From the NCBI RefSeq assembly GCF_001425175.1, contig NZ_LMDV01000009.1, positions 746,356 through 810,355 of the forward strand: a DNA stretch of 64,000 nt, in the 5' to 3' direction. Every line of letters begins with the position of its first letter. Positions within the stretch are counted from its first letter, which is position 1. Below are positions 40,544 to 49,100 of the stretch, piece after piece. The DNA comes from Nocardioides sp. Root1257 (GTDB taxonomy: Bacteria; Actinomycetota; Actinomycetes; Propionibacteriales; Nocardioidaceae). Made by a program: the position numbers and the translations under genes. Below the pieces are notes generated by a model, which did no database searches, was not told the origin of the DNA, and was given only the letters and a program-made list of their open reading frames with translations.

Positions 40544-41928
40544 CCCCGCCCACGACCGAGCTCGACACGCTGGCCCTGCAGGTCCTGCTGCCGGCGTTCG
40601 TCGGCACGACGCTGCCCGACGAGTACGCCGGCCTGCTCGCCGAGGGACTCGGTGGCATCTGCTACTTCGGGCCCAACACCGCCGACGGCCCCGAGGCGGT
40701 CGCGCGCCTGAGCGCGGCGATCCGCGCGGCCAACCCGGACGCCGTCATCGCCGTCGACGAGGAGGGTGGCGACGTCACCCGTCTGCACGCCCTCGACGGC
40801 AGCCCGGTGCTCGGCCCGGCGGCGCTCGGCGCCGCCGACGACGTCGAGCTGACCCGCGCGGTCGGCCGCTCGATCGGCGCGGAGCTCGCCGCGGTCGGGA
40901 TCAACCTCGACCTCGGCCCGGTCGCGGACGTCAACAGCAACCCGGACAACCCGGTCATCGGCACCCGCAGCTTCGGCACCGAGCCGGCCCTGGTCGCGCG
41001 CCACGTCGCCGCCTGGGTCACCGGCCTCCAGGAGGCCGGCGTCGCCGCCTGCGCCAAGCACTTCCCGGGCCATGGGGACACCGCGCAGGACAGCCACCTC
41101 GAGCTGCCCACCGTCGACGCCGACCTCGCGGTGCTGCGCACCCGCGAGCTGGTGCCGTTCGCGGCGGTCGTCGAGGCGGGGATCGCCTCGGTGATGACCT
41201 CGCACATCGTGGTGCCCGCCGTCGACCCCGACCTGCCCGGCACCCTCAGCGAGCCCGTGCTCGGGCTGCTGCGCGACGAGCTGGCGTACGACGGCGTGAT
41301 CGTCAGCGACGCCCTCGACATGGCCGGCGCGTCCGCCGGGCGCGGCATCCCGGAGGCGGCGGTCCTGTCGCTCGCGGCCGGTGCCGACCTGCTCTGCATC
41401 GGCACCGACGTCGCCGTCGAGACGGTCCGCGCGACCCAGGCGGCCATCGTCGCCGCCGTACGCGACGGGCGGCTCCCGGAGGAGCGGCTGCGATCCGCGG
41501 CCGCCCGGACCGCGCAACTGCGCCGCTACGACATGGGCGGGGCGCCGGACGCTGCCGTTCCAGCGCAAGTGCGCGCCGCGCGCGCGGCCACCCTCGTCGA
41601 GGGCGAGCTGCCCGACCTGACGGGCGCCGAGATCGTGAGTGTCTCCACGGCCGCCAACATCGCGATCGGCGAGGTCCCGTGGGGGATCCCACCGGACCGC
41701 ACGATCGCGCCGGGGGAGCCGGTCACGGGCGACCGCCCGGTCGTGCTCCAGGTCCGCGACGCCCACCGCCGGCCGGAGATCGTCCTCGACGGCGCGGCCG
41801 TCGTGGTCGAGTGGGGGTGGCCCGGACCGTACGACGGGCCGGTGCCGAGGATCTGCCCCCGCGGCTACTCTCGTCCCGGAGCGGCCGCTGTGACCGAACT
41901 GCTGCGAAAGGCCGGGTGGGAGCGGTGA
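40540..41928 (+). CDS. Glycoside hydrolase family 3 beta-N-acetylhexosaminidase (NagZ-like)
   Basis: A 462-residue cytosolic enzyme releasing GlcNAc from chito-oligosaccharides or GlcNAc-anhydroMurNAc. Family motifs: AVDEEGGDVTRL (about 69-80), the substrate loop KHFPGHGDTAQDSHLELP with the catalytic His-Asp dyad of NagZ, and the nucleophile Asp in IVSDALDM (about 258). A C-terminal extension of about 130 residues after the barrel is present, as in larger actinobacterial members. There is no signal peptide, fitting hydrolysis after import. Overlaps the preceding permease by 4 bp and the kinase gene by 4 bp (GTGA). Confidence 0.92.
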   Translation: MTPPTTELDTLALQVLLPAFVGTTLPDEYAGLLAEGLGGICYFGPNTADGPEAVARLSAAIRAANPDAVIAVDEEGGDVTRLHALDGSPVLGPAALGAADDVELTRAVGRSIGAELAAVGINLDLGPVADVNSNPDNPVIGTRSFGTEPALVARHVAAWVTGLQEAGVAACAKHFPGHGDTAQDSHLELPTVDADLAVLRTRELVPFAAVVEAGIASVMTSHIVVPAVDPDLPGTLSEPVLGLLRDELAYDGVIVSDALDMAGASAGRGIPEAAVLSLAAGADLLCIGTDVAVETVRATQAAIVAAVRDGRLPEERLRSAAARTAQLRRYDMGGAPDAAVPAQVRAARAATLVEGELPDLTGAEIVSVSTAANIAIGEVPWGIPPDRTIAPGEPVTGDRPVVLQVRDAHRRPEIVLDGAAVVVEWGWPGPYDGPVPRICPRGYSRPGAAAVTELLRKAGWER

Positions 41929-42839
41929 CCGCCGCGCTGAGTGTGGGTCTCGACATCGGGGCCACCAAGACCCTGGGGCTGGTGCTCGACGTCGACGGCG
42001 CGATCCTGGCCGAGGTGCGGGAGCCGACCAAGCCCGGCGCGGACGGCATCGTCGCCTCCGCCGCGCGGGTCTACGACGCGCTCCGGGTGGCCATCGGCCA
42101 GCCCCTCGACGGGGTCCTCGGGGTCGGCATCCCCGGGCTCGTCGACGTCGAGCGGGGAGCGGTGAAGCACGCCGTCAACCTGGGGGTCGACGGCGACTGG
42201 CTGCCGCTGCGCGACCTGCTCGCGGCGCGACTCGGCGTCCCCGTCGCGCTCGAGAACGACGTCAACGCGGCCACCCTCGGTGCGGCCGCCCTGAGCCATG
42301 AGGGGGGCCACGCCAGCGACCTCGTCTACCTGAGCATCGGCACCGGGCTGGCCGCCGGCCTCGTCCTCGACGGCCGGCTCCGGCGCGGCGCGCACGGCGC
42401 CGCCGGGGAGATCGGCCACGTGCCCGTCGACCCGCAGGGCGTCGTCTGCCAGTGCGGCCAGCGCGGCTGCCTCGAGACGATCGCCTCCGGCTCGGCCCTC
42501 GCCGCGGCATGGCCGGCCGGCGACGTACCGCCCGCGCAGGCGCTGTTCGCCGCGGCCCGCAGCGGGGACCCCACCGCGATCGCCGCGCGCGACCGCTTCT
42601 CCGCAGGGGTCGCCAGCGCGATCCGGGTGCTCAGCCTGGCCGTCGACCCGGAGAGCATCGTGCTCGGCGGCGGCGTCGCGCAGCTGGGCGAGCCGCTGCG
42701 GCTCGCGGTCGCCCAGGCCCTGCTGGAGCAGGCGGCGAGCTCGCCGTTCCTGGCGTCGCTCGACCTGGCCGGACGGCTGCGGGTCGTCCCGTCCGACTAC
42801 CCGGTCGCGGCCGTCGGCGCCGCGTTCCTCGGTCGATGA
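41925..42839 (+). CDS. ROK-family sugar kinase, probable N-acetylglucosamine kinase
   Basis: A 304-residue kinase: ATP loop GLDIGATKTLGLVLDVDG at the start, substrate Asp in ENDVNAATLGAAAL, GIGTG-like SIGTGLAAGL, GAAGEIGHVPVDPQG and zinc motif CQCGQRGCLE. Placed between the hexosaminidase and NagA, it should make GlcNAc-6-phosphate from the released GlcNAc; glucose kinase activity is the alternative. I chose GTG 41925, which overlaps the NagZ stop (GTGA); GTG 41916, three codons earlier, is possible. NagA start overlaps its stop. Confidence 0.9.
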   Translation: MTAALSVGLDIGATKTLGLVLDVDGAILAEVREPTKPGADGIVASAARVYDALRVAIGQPLDGVLGVGIPGLVDVERGAVKHAVNLGVDGDWLPLRDLLAARLGVPVALENDVNAATLGAAALSHEGGHASDLVYLSIGTGLAAGLVLDGRLRRGAHGAAGEIGHVPVDPQGVVCQCGQRGCLETIASGSALAAAWPAGDVPPAQALFAAARSGDPTAIAARDRFSAGVASAIRVLSLAVDPESIVLGGGVAQLGEPLRLAVAQALLEQAASSPFLASLDLAGRLRVVPSDYPVAAVGAAFLGR

Positions 42840-43783
42840 GCACGGTCTCGGGCCTCGTCGACCTCCAGGTCAACGGCGCCGCCGGCATCGACCTGACCGC
42901 CGAACCGCACCGGCTCTGGGAGGTCGCGTCCGTCCTGCCGGCGTACGGCGTCGTCGCGTTCGTGCCCACCGTGATCACCTCCGACCCGGCGGCCCGGCGT
43001 ACGGCGCTGGACACGCTCGCGGCCGGACCGCCCGCGGGCTGGACCGGGGCCGAGCCGCTCGGCCTGCACTTCGAGGGGCCGATGATCGCGCCGTCCCGCA
43101 AGGGCGCGCACCCGGAGCACTGGCTGCGTCCGCCGTCGCTCGACCTCGTCGACGGCTGGTCGCGGGAGAGCGGCGTCGTGATGGCGACGATCGCACCCGA
43201 GCTGCCCGGAGCCCTCGAGGTGATCGAGCGGCTGGTCGCCGAGGGCGTCGTCGTCTCGGTCGGCCACACCGCGGCCGGCACCGCCGAGGTTGCCGCGGCC
43301 GTCGAGGCCGGCGCGCGCTGCGTCACCCACCTCGGCAACGCGATGGCGCCGGTGCTGCCGCGCGACCCCGGCCCCGTCGGCACCGCCCTGGGTGGTTCTC
43401 TGGGTGGAGAACATCTGGTCGCCGGGGTGATCGTCGACGGCCACCACCTCGACCCGCTCTTCGTCCGGATGGCCTGGCGGGCCCTCGGGCCGGACCGCTT
43501 CCTGTCGGTCTCCGACACCACCGCCGGCCTCGGCCTGCCCGACGGACCGGCCCGGCTCGGCGACCAGGACGTCGTCGTGTCGGACGGCACCGTGCGCCTG
43601 CACGACGGCACCCTCGCCGGCTCGGCCGCGTCCCTCCTCGACTGCCTGCGCACCCTGGTCGCCCAGACCGGCTGCTCGGTCGAGGACGCGCTCACGACGG
43701 CCACCACCACGCCGCTCACCCTGCTGGGCCTGCCGCCCCGCGAGGAGCGGATCGAGCTCACCGACGACCTGGAGCTGCTCTGA
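42836..43783 (+). CDS. nagA: N-acetylglucosamine-6-phosphate deacetylase, minimal form
   Basis: A 315-residue amidohydrolase converting GlcNAc-6-P to glucosamine-6-P. Catalytic and metal residues are present: HFEGPM (metal Glu), VGHTAA and THLGNAM (metal His), and the catalytic Asp in VSDTTAGLGLPDG. It begins at VSGLVDLQVNGAAGIDL, the first barrel strand, so the usual N-terminal beta-sandwich of about 60 residues is missing, and the C-terminal strands are reduced (ends EERIELTDDLELL). Normal NagA proteins are about 380 residues. No in-frame start upstream would restore the missing part without reading the kinase gene out of frame. It overlaps both neighbours (ATGA, TGATG). Confidence 0.88.
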   Translation: MSTVSGLVDLQVNGAAGIDLTAEPHRLWEVASVLPAYGVVAFVPTVITSDPAARRTALDTLAAGPPAGWTGAEPLGLHFEGPMIAPSRKGAHPEHWLRPPSLDLVDGWSRESGVVMATIAPELPGALEVIERLVAEGVVVSVGHTAAGTAEVAAAVEAGARCVTHLGNAMAPVLPRDPGPVGTALGGSLGGEHLVAGVIVDGHHLDPLFVRMAWRALGPDRFLSVSDTTAGLGLPDGPARLGDQDVVVSDGTVRLHDGTLAGSAASLLDCLRTLVAQTGCSVEDALTTATTTPLTLLGLPPREERIELTDDLELL

Positions 43784-44562
43784 TGGAGGTCGTCCCGCTC
43801 GCCACCGCCGAGGAGGTCGGCGCCGTCGCCGCCGACGCGATCGAGGCGCTGGTCCGCCGCGTGCCCGAGGCCGTGCTGGGTCTCGCCACCGGGTCGAGCC
43901 CGCTCCCGACCTACCAGGAGCTGGTCCGCCGCCACCGCGACGGCTCGGGCCCGTCGTACGACGCGGTGCGCTGCTTCACGCTCGACGAGTACGTCGGGCT
44001 GCCGGTCGGTCACCCGGAGACCTACCGGGAGACGATCTTCCGCGAGCTGACCGACGGTCTCGGCATCGCGCGGGGGCGGGTCGCGAGCCCCGACGCGATG
44101 GACCCCGAGCACGCGGGCGACCGCTACGAGAGCGCCATCCGCAGCGCCGACGGGATCGACCTGCAGGTGCTGGGGATCGGCGCCGACGGCCACCTGGCGT
44201 TCAACGAGCCCGGCTCGTCGCTGGCGTCCGGGACCCGGATGAAGACCCTGACCGCGCAGACCCGGCGCGACAACGCCCGCTTCTTCGGCTCGGTCGACGA
44301 GGTGCCCCGCCACGTCCTGACCCAGGGCCTCGGCACCATCCTGCGCGCCCGGCACCTGCTGCTGGTCGCGACCGGCGCGGGCAAGGCGGCGGCGGTCGCC
44401 GCGGCGGTCGAGGGGCCGCTCTCCGCGTCGTGCCCGGCGTCGGTGCTCCAGCTGCACGCCCACGCGACGGTCTTCGTCGACGAGGCCGCGGCCGCCGGCC
44501 TCGATCGGCTCGACTACTACCGCGAGGTGTACGCCGGAAAGCCCGCCTGGCAAGGGTTGTAG
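43783..44562 (+). CDS. nagB: Glucosamine-6-phosphate deaminase
   Basis: A 259-residue enzyme converting glucosamine-6-P to fructose-6-P and ammonia, the last step of the operon. Motifs: phosphate loop GLATGSSPLPTYQEL (about 33-47), FTLDEYVGL (general-base Asp), and GIGADGHLAFNEPGSS containing the Asp-His-Glu of the ring-opening machinery. The C-terminus ends with the usual DYYREVYAGKPAW. The length is typical of short NagB proteins; the C-terminal allosteric segment of E. coli NagB is mostly absent. ATG overlaps the nagA stop. It converges with the M20-like gene. Confidence 0.95.
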   Translation: MEVVPLATAEEVGAVAADAIEALVRRVPEAVLGLATGSSPLPTYQELVRRHRDGSGPSYDAVRCFTLDEYVGLPVGHPETYRETIFRELTDGLGIARGRVASPDAMDPEHAGDRYESAIRSADGIDLQVLGIGADGHLAFNEPGSSLASGTRMKTLTAQTRRDNARFFGSVDEVPRHVLTQGLGTILRARHLLLVATGAGKAAAVAAAVEGPLSASCPASVLQLHAHATVFVDEAAAAGLDRLDYYREVYAGKPAWQGL

Positions 44563-44569
44563 CGCTCGG

Positions 44570-45226
44570 TCACGCCTGCAGCCAGGTCCGCAGCACGAAC
44601 TCGCACTCGGTGAGCTCGGCCGTGGGGACGAACTCGCCGGCGGCGTGAGCCAGGGCGGGATCACCCGGGCCGAAGACCTCGACCGCGATGCCGCGCGCGG
44701 CCAGGAGGTCGGCCCCGGAGCAGCTCAGCGGCGTCGCCGTCGTGAACTCACCCGACGTCGGCTCGAGCACGACCGCCCGACCGACGTCGAGGACGTCCGG
44801 CCGGGCGTCGGCGAGGGCGGAGAGCCCGTCGGACTCGCCGCCGGCGTACAGGACGAAGGTGACGTCGCGGTCGTACGCCGTCAGCGCGGCGCGCAGCAGC
44901 ACCGCGAGGCCGCCCTTCGCATCGCACGCGCCGGGGCCGAAGAGCTTCCCCATCTCGACGTAGGCGAAGGAGTCGGGATCGCCGGCGACGGTGTCGAGGT
45001 GCCCCGCGACCAGCACTCGCTCGCCAGCCCCCTCGCGCACGAGCGTGCGGGCGACGACACTGTCGCCGACCCGCTCCACCGTGAGGTGGGCGAGCGGCGC
45101 CAGGGCGCTCTCGACCGAGTCGGCGAGGGCCGCCTCGTCGCCGGTCCCCGAGCCGATGTTGACCAGCGACATCGTGAGCGAGACGACGTCCAGGTCGAGC
45201 AGCAGGGGCATGGTGAAGTCACTCAT
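44570..45226 (-). CDS. Lidless M20/DapE-like protein, probably not an active peptidase
   Basis: A 218-residue relative of succinyl-diaminopimelate desuccinylase (normally about 360). Metal-ligand positions survive: GHLDTV (H76, D78), CDAKGG (D102), E131, E155 in VLEPTSG and H194 in ALAHAAGEFVP. The catalytic Glu that precedes the metal Glu (the EE pair) is Gly130 (YAGGES). The lid/dimerisation domain, normally about 110 residues between the LEPT strand and the last part, is absent: sequence goes from LEPTSGEFTTATPL almost directly to the C-terminal helix. The frame is clean and GGAGG precedes the ATG by 5 nt, so it is expressed, not decaying. It overlaps the upstream PLC-like gene by 8 bp. 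Confidence 0.8.
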   Translation of the reverse strand: MSDFTMPLLLDLDVVSLTMSLVNIGSGTGDEAALADSVESALAPLAHLTVERVGDSVVARTLVREGAGERVLVAGHLDTVAGDPDSFAYVEMGKLFGPGACDAKGGLAVLLRAALTAYDRDVTFVLYAGGESDGLSALADARPDVLDVGRAVVLEPTSGEFTTATPLSCSGADLLAARGIAVEVFGPGDPALAHAAGEFVPTAELTECEFVLRTWLQA

Positions 45227-46085
45227 CTGAGCCTCCGGTGAAGTGACGGGTGAACCCGGGGCCGGTCACGGTGACGTCGTACCGACCGTCCCGGACGGCG
45301 ACCGGGACGGTCACGACGCGCGGACGCGTCGTCGAGGACTCCGGCACGGTGACGGCGGCAGGCCCGCTGACGCCGTCGAGCCAGAGGTGGATCCCGCGCG
45401 TCGCGCCGGCGTTGGCGAGCAGGAGCGACACCGCCCCGTCGGCCACCTCGATCTCCGCCGACGGCGCGTAGGGGAGCGGTCGCGCCGGGACCGCACCGGG
45501 ACCGGACGCGTCGACCGTCTCGCCGAGGTCGAGAGCGCCGACGAGGTCACCGCACACCCGGCGGCGCCACTCGGTGAGCCAGATCCGGGCCTCGCGGCCG
45601 CGGCTGGCGGTCCAGCGCTCGGTCAGCTGGATGAGCGACGTGTGGTCGCACACCTCGTCGCTCACCCAGGCCCGGTCGGTCCACGGTGTGTGCAGCAGCA
45701 GCGTCCCCGGCGCGCCGAGTGCGGCACCCCACCGCTCCACGACGGGAGCCGCGTCGCCGCCACCGAGGGCGACGGCCACGAGGGTCGCCGGCGGCAGGCC
45801 GTCGAGCCCGGCGAGCACCGCCTGCACGGTCTCGCGGCTCGCCTCGACCACGGTGACGTCGCCCAGGGTGTCGGGCAGCGAGGCCCGCAGGTGCACGGTG
45901 ACGTCCGCGTCCCGCAGGGCGGCGGCGAAGCTCGGCCAGACCCGCTCCGCGCGCTCCTCGCCGTCCGGCGTGAGGTGGTAGCCGCGGCAGGTCGTGACGT
46001 GCTCGGGCAGGTCGGTGACGGAGGCGTACGGCACGTCCTCGGCGATGACGAGTAGCAGGTGCTCGAGGTCCTTCAGGGCGGCCAC
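45219..46085 (-). CDS. Shrunken phospholipase-C-family protein lacking the active site
   Basis: A 288-residue protein related to bacterial phosphocholine-type phospholipase C (normally about 650-700). Its second half keeps the family layout: HTPWTDRAWVSDEVCDHTSL, then TEWRRRVCGDLVGALDL, then the PLC C-terminal beta domain (PARPLPYAPSAEIEV ... YDVTVTGPGFTRHF). The N-terminal strand is recognisable (LKDLEHLLLVIAED), but the catalytic ENRSFDHYFG is gone, as is the DENDGFFDH motif (here ALGGGDA). There is no signal peptide. So it looks like a compacted, non-catalytic, cytosolic derivative. Start is GTG at 46085. It overlaps the M20-like gene by 8 bp. Function unknown; the relationship is by eye. 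Confidence 0.72.
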   Translation of the reverse strand: MAALKDLEHLLLVIAEDVPYASVTDLPEHVTTCRGYHLTPDGEERAERVWPSFAAALRDADVTVHLRASLPDTLGDVTVVEASRETVQAVLAGLDGLPPATLVAVALGGGDAAPVVERWGAALGAPGTLLLHTPWTDRAWVSDEVCDHTSLIQLTERWTASRGREARIWLTEWRRRVCGDLVGALDLGETVDASGPGAVPARPLPYAPSAEIEVADGAVSLLLANAGATRGIHLWLDGVSGPAAVTVPESSTTRPRVVTVPVAVRDGRYDVTVTGPGFTRHFTGGSDE

Positions 46086-46198
46086 AGTGCGTCACTTTGG
46101 CACGGATTGCATAGGGAGCCTAACGATCATCTGGCGACACCCTGGCGTTCACCGGACGGGCACGGTCTGTTGCGGCATCGGCGTGATGCTCACGCCTC

Positions 46199-49100
46199 GT
46201 GACACTCCTGAAGAGCTGGCGCGCCGTGGTCGCCGCCGTCGTGACCACCGCCCTGACCGCGACGATGGCCGCCCTCGTCGCAGGTCCCGCGGAGGCGGCG
46301 GTGACGCCGCCGGACCACCTCGTGATCGCCGCCGTGTGGGGCGCCAACTCCGACACGGCCCAGTGGACCAACGACTGGATCGAGCTCTACAACCCCACCG
46401 ACGCCGACATCGCCCTGGGCACCGTCAGTGGCGGAGCGGTCACGTCCAGCGGCTACAGCCTGTGCTACCGAGGCGTCAGCACCTCGCCCCAGAAGTGCAG
46501 CACCACCGTGAAGCTGACGGGCACCGTGAAGGCGCACCACTACTTCTTCGTCTGGTACGCGAATGCGCACACGCCGGCCGACGACGGCACCTATCCCGCC
46601 GGGTTCACCCCGGACCTGGACGTGGCCGTCAAGACCGCGGCGAACGGACAGCAGCAGGGCAGCAACATGGGCGGGTGCAACACCGGCGGACAGGTGCTCC
46701 TGCTCGACCCGAACGCCAGCAACGCCAGCGCTGCTGCGACCTTCACCGGCGACCTCTCCTCCCCGACGGCGAAGGCAGCCGGCGTCGTCGACGGCGTCGG
46801 CTGGATGAACGCGGGCACCACCCAGCCCAACGCGGCGGAGTCGAACGGCGCCACCCCGATCGCCGGTGTCAACGCGGGGACGACCAACGCGTGCGTCATC
46901 GCGCGCACCTTCACCGACGGCGTCCCGGTCGACACCGACACCAACCGCACCGACTTCTCGATCGCCGCGCCTGCCACCTTCGCCATCCACTCGCAGATCA
47001 GCGACCACGTCGCCGTCGACGCGGTGCCGGACACGGAGGTCAGCCGCGGCGAGGCGATGGCTCCGATCCAGGTCAAGGGTCGCAAGGGCACCGGCGCGCT
47101 GAGCTACGCGGCCGACGGCCTGCCCGACGGTGTCGCCATCGACCCGGCCACCGGTGTCATCGGCGGTACGCCGGCGGAGACCGACGCCCTCCAGGGCTAC
47201 CCGGTCACCGTCACCGTGACCGACAGCTCGCCGACCGGTGCCGAGACCGCGACGACCTCCTTCACGCTCACCGTGAGCAGCACGCTGCGCGTAGACGCGC
47301 AGGCCGACGTCACGGTCCGCAAGGGCACCGCCCTCGAGCCGATCCAGATCAGTGCTCACGGCGGCACGCCGGACTACCAGTACGCCGCGACCGGGCTGCC
47401 GTCCGGCGTCGCGATCGACCCCGCCACCGGTGTCGTCAGCGGCACCCCGACCGCCCCGGTCGGCCGCTACGCCGTGCACGCCACCGCGACGGACAGCGGC
47501 GTCGGCGGGGCCGCCCAGTCGGCGTCCGTCGACTTCACGATCGTCGAGCGACCGAAGGCCTCGTCGCCCGGCGGGGGCGATGCGCTCACGGCCCTGCGGA
47601 TCAACGAGGTCAGGGCGACGGGCACGCCGGGCGACGACTGGGTCGAGATCGTCAACACCGGCGCCGCCGTCACGGGCGCCGCGGTGAGCATCGTCGACGT
47701 GGACGGCGCGACCTACCACGTGCCGACCCAGGACGTGGCCGCCCACGGCTTCGTCGTCGTCGACGGGTCCGACCTCGACGCTGCGGGCCTCGACCTGACC
47801 ACCGGCACCACGCTCGACCTCACCTCGGCCGACGACACGCTCCTGGACGAGACCACGCTGACCTCGTTGCCGTCGACGTCCTGGGCGCGCTTCCCCGACG
47901 GCACGGGTGACTTCGCCGTCGCCAAGCACGACACCCGCGGGGCCACCAACAGCGTGCCCGCGGCGTACGCCACCGACCACCTCGTCGTCGCTGCGGTGTA
48001 CGGCGCGGACGGCACGGCGTTCAACAGCGACTGGGTGGAGCTCTACAACCCGACCGACGAGCCCGTCGTCCTCGGCACGATCGACGGCAACGGGGTGGTC
48101 ACGCCGAACTACTACCAGTGCTACCGCTCCAACTCGTCCAACACGTGCTCGTCGATGAAGCTCTACGGCACCGTGCAGCCGCACCACTACTTCCTGGTCT
48201 GGAACGGGCACAACGCCGACGCCAACGTCGACGCCCACAGCAAGGGCGTGCCGCCGGCCGGCATCACGCCGGACCTGGACTTCCGCTACGGGTCCAACGA
48301 CACCAACAGCGCCGCGACCAAGGCAGCCAACGACCCGTCCGGGCAGAGCAACAACGGCTTCGGCGGCTGCAACACCGGCGGCCAGCTCTGGCTGCTGAAC
48401 GCCTCGAGCAACGGCGTGGCGCCGGGTGGCGACATGTCGTCCGTCTCTGCGCGTGCCGCCGGGGTGGTCGACGGCGTCGGGTGGACCGCCAACGGCGCCA
48501 CCCAGCCGACCGGGGCCGAGAGCACCGGGGCCGAGACCGTCACCGGCCTGAGCTCGGGCACCAACAACGCCTGTGTCATCACCCGCCGCTACGCGTCCGG
48601 CTACGCGATCGACTCCGACGCCAACAGCACCGACTTCACCACCGTCCAGGACCCGGGCACCGTCGTCCTCCACGCCCAGGCGAGCGACCGCGTCGCGATC
48701 ACGCCGATCGGTGCCACCGAGATCTCCCTCAACGGGCCGATGGACCCGATCCAGGTCGAGGCGACGGCGATCTGGGGCGACCTGACGTACGCCGCCACCG
48801 GCCTGCCGGGCGGCATCTCGATCGACCCGAGCACGGGCATCATCAGCGGCACGCCGACGGCCAGCGACGAGCTCGGCGACTACCCGGTCACGGTCACCGT
48901 CTCCGACGACGTCCCCAGCGACACGGCCACGACGTCGTTCACGCTGACCGTGAGCAAGGTCCTGCGCCTGGACCCGATCTCCGACCTCTCGGTGCACCAG
49001 GGCGCTGCTCTCACCGGCGTGCACGCGACGGCTCACGGCGGCTTCCCCGGCTACACGTACGCCGCCACCGGCCTGCCGGCCGGCGTCGCGATCGACCCGG

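Noticed and set aside
44563..44569. A terminator between nagB and the convergent M20-like gene
   Set aside because: The gap is only 7 bp and no dyad of note spans the gene ends.
44570..45226. The short M20-like gene as a frameshifted pseudogene
   Set aside because: The frame is continuous, has a good ribosome site and keeps the metal ligands and the final helix; no leftover lid sequence is seen in other frames nearby.
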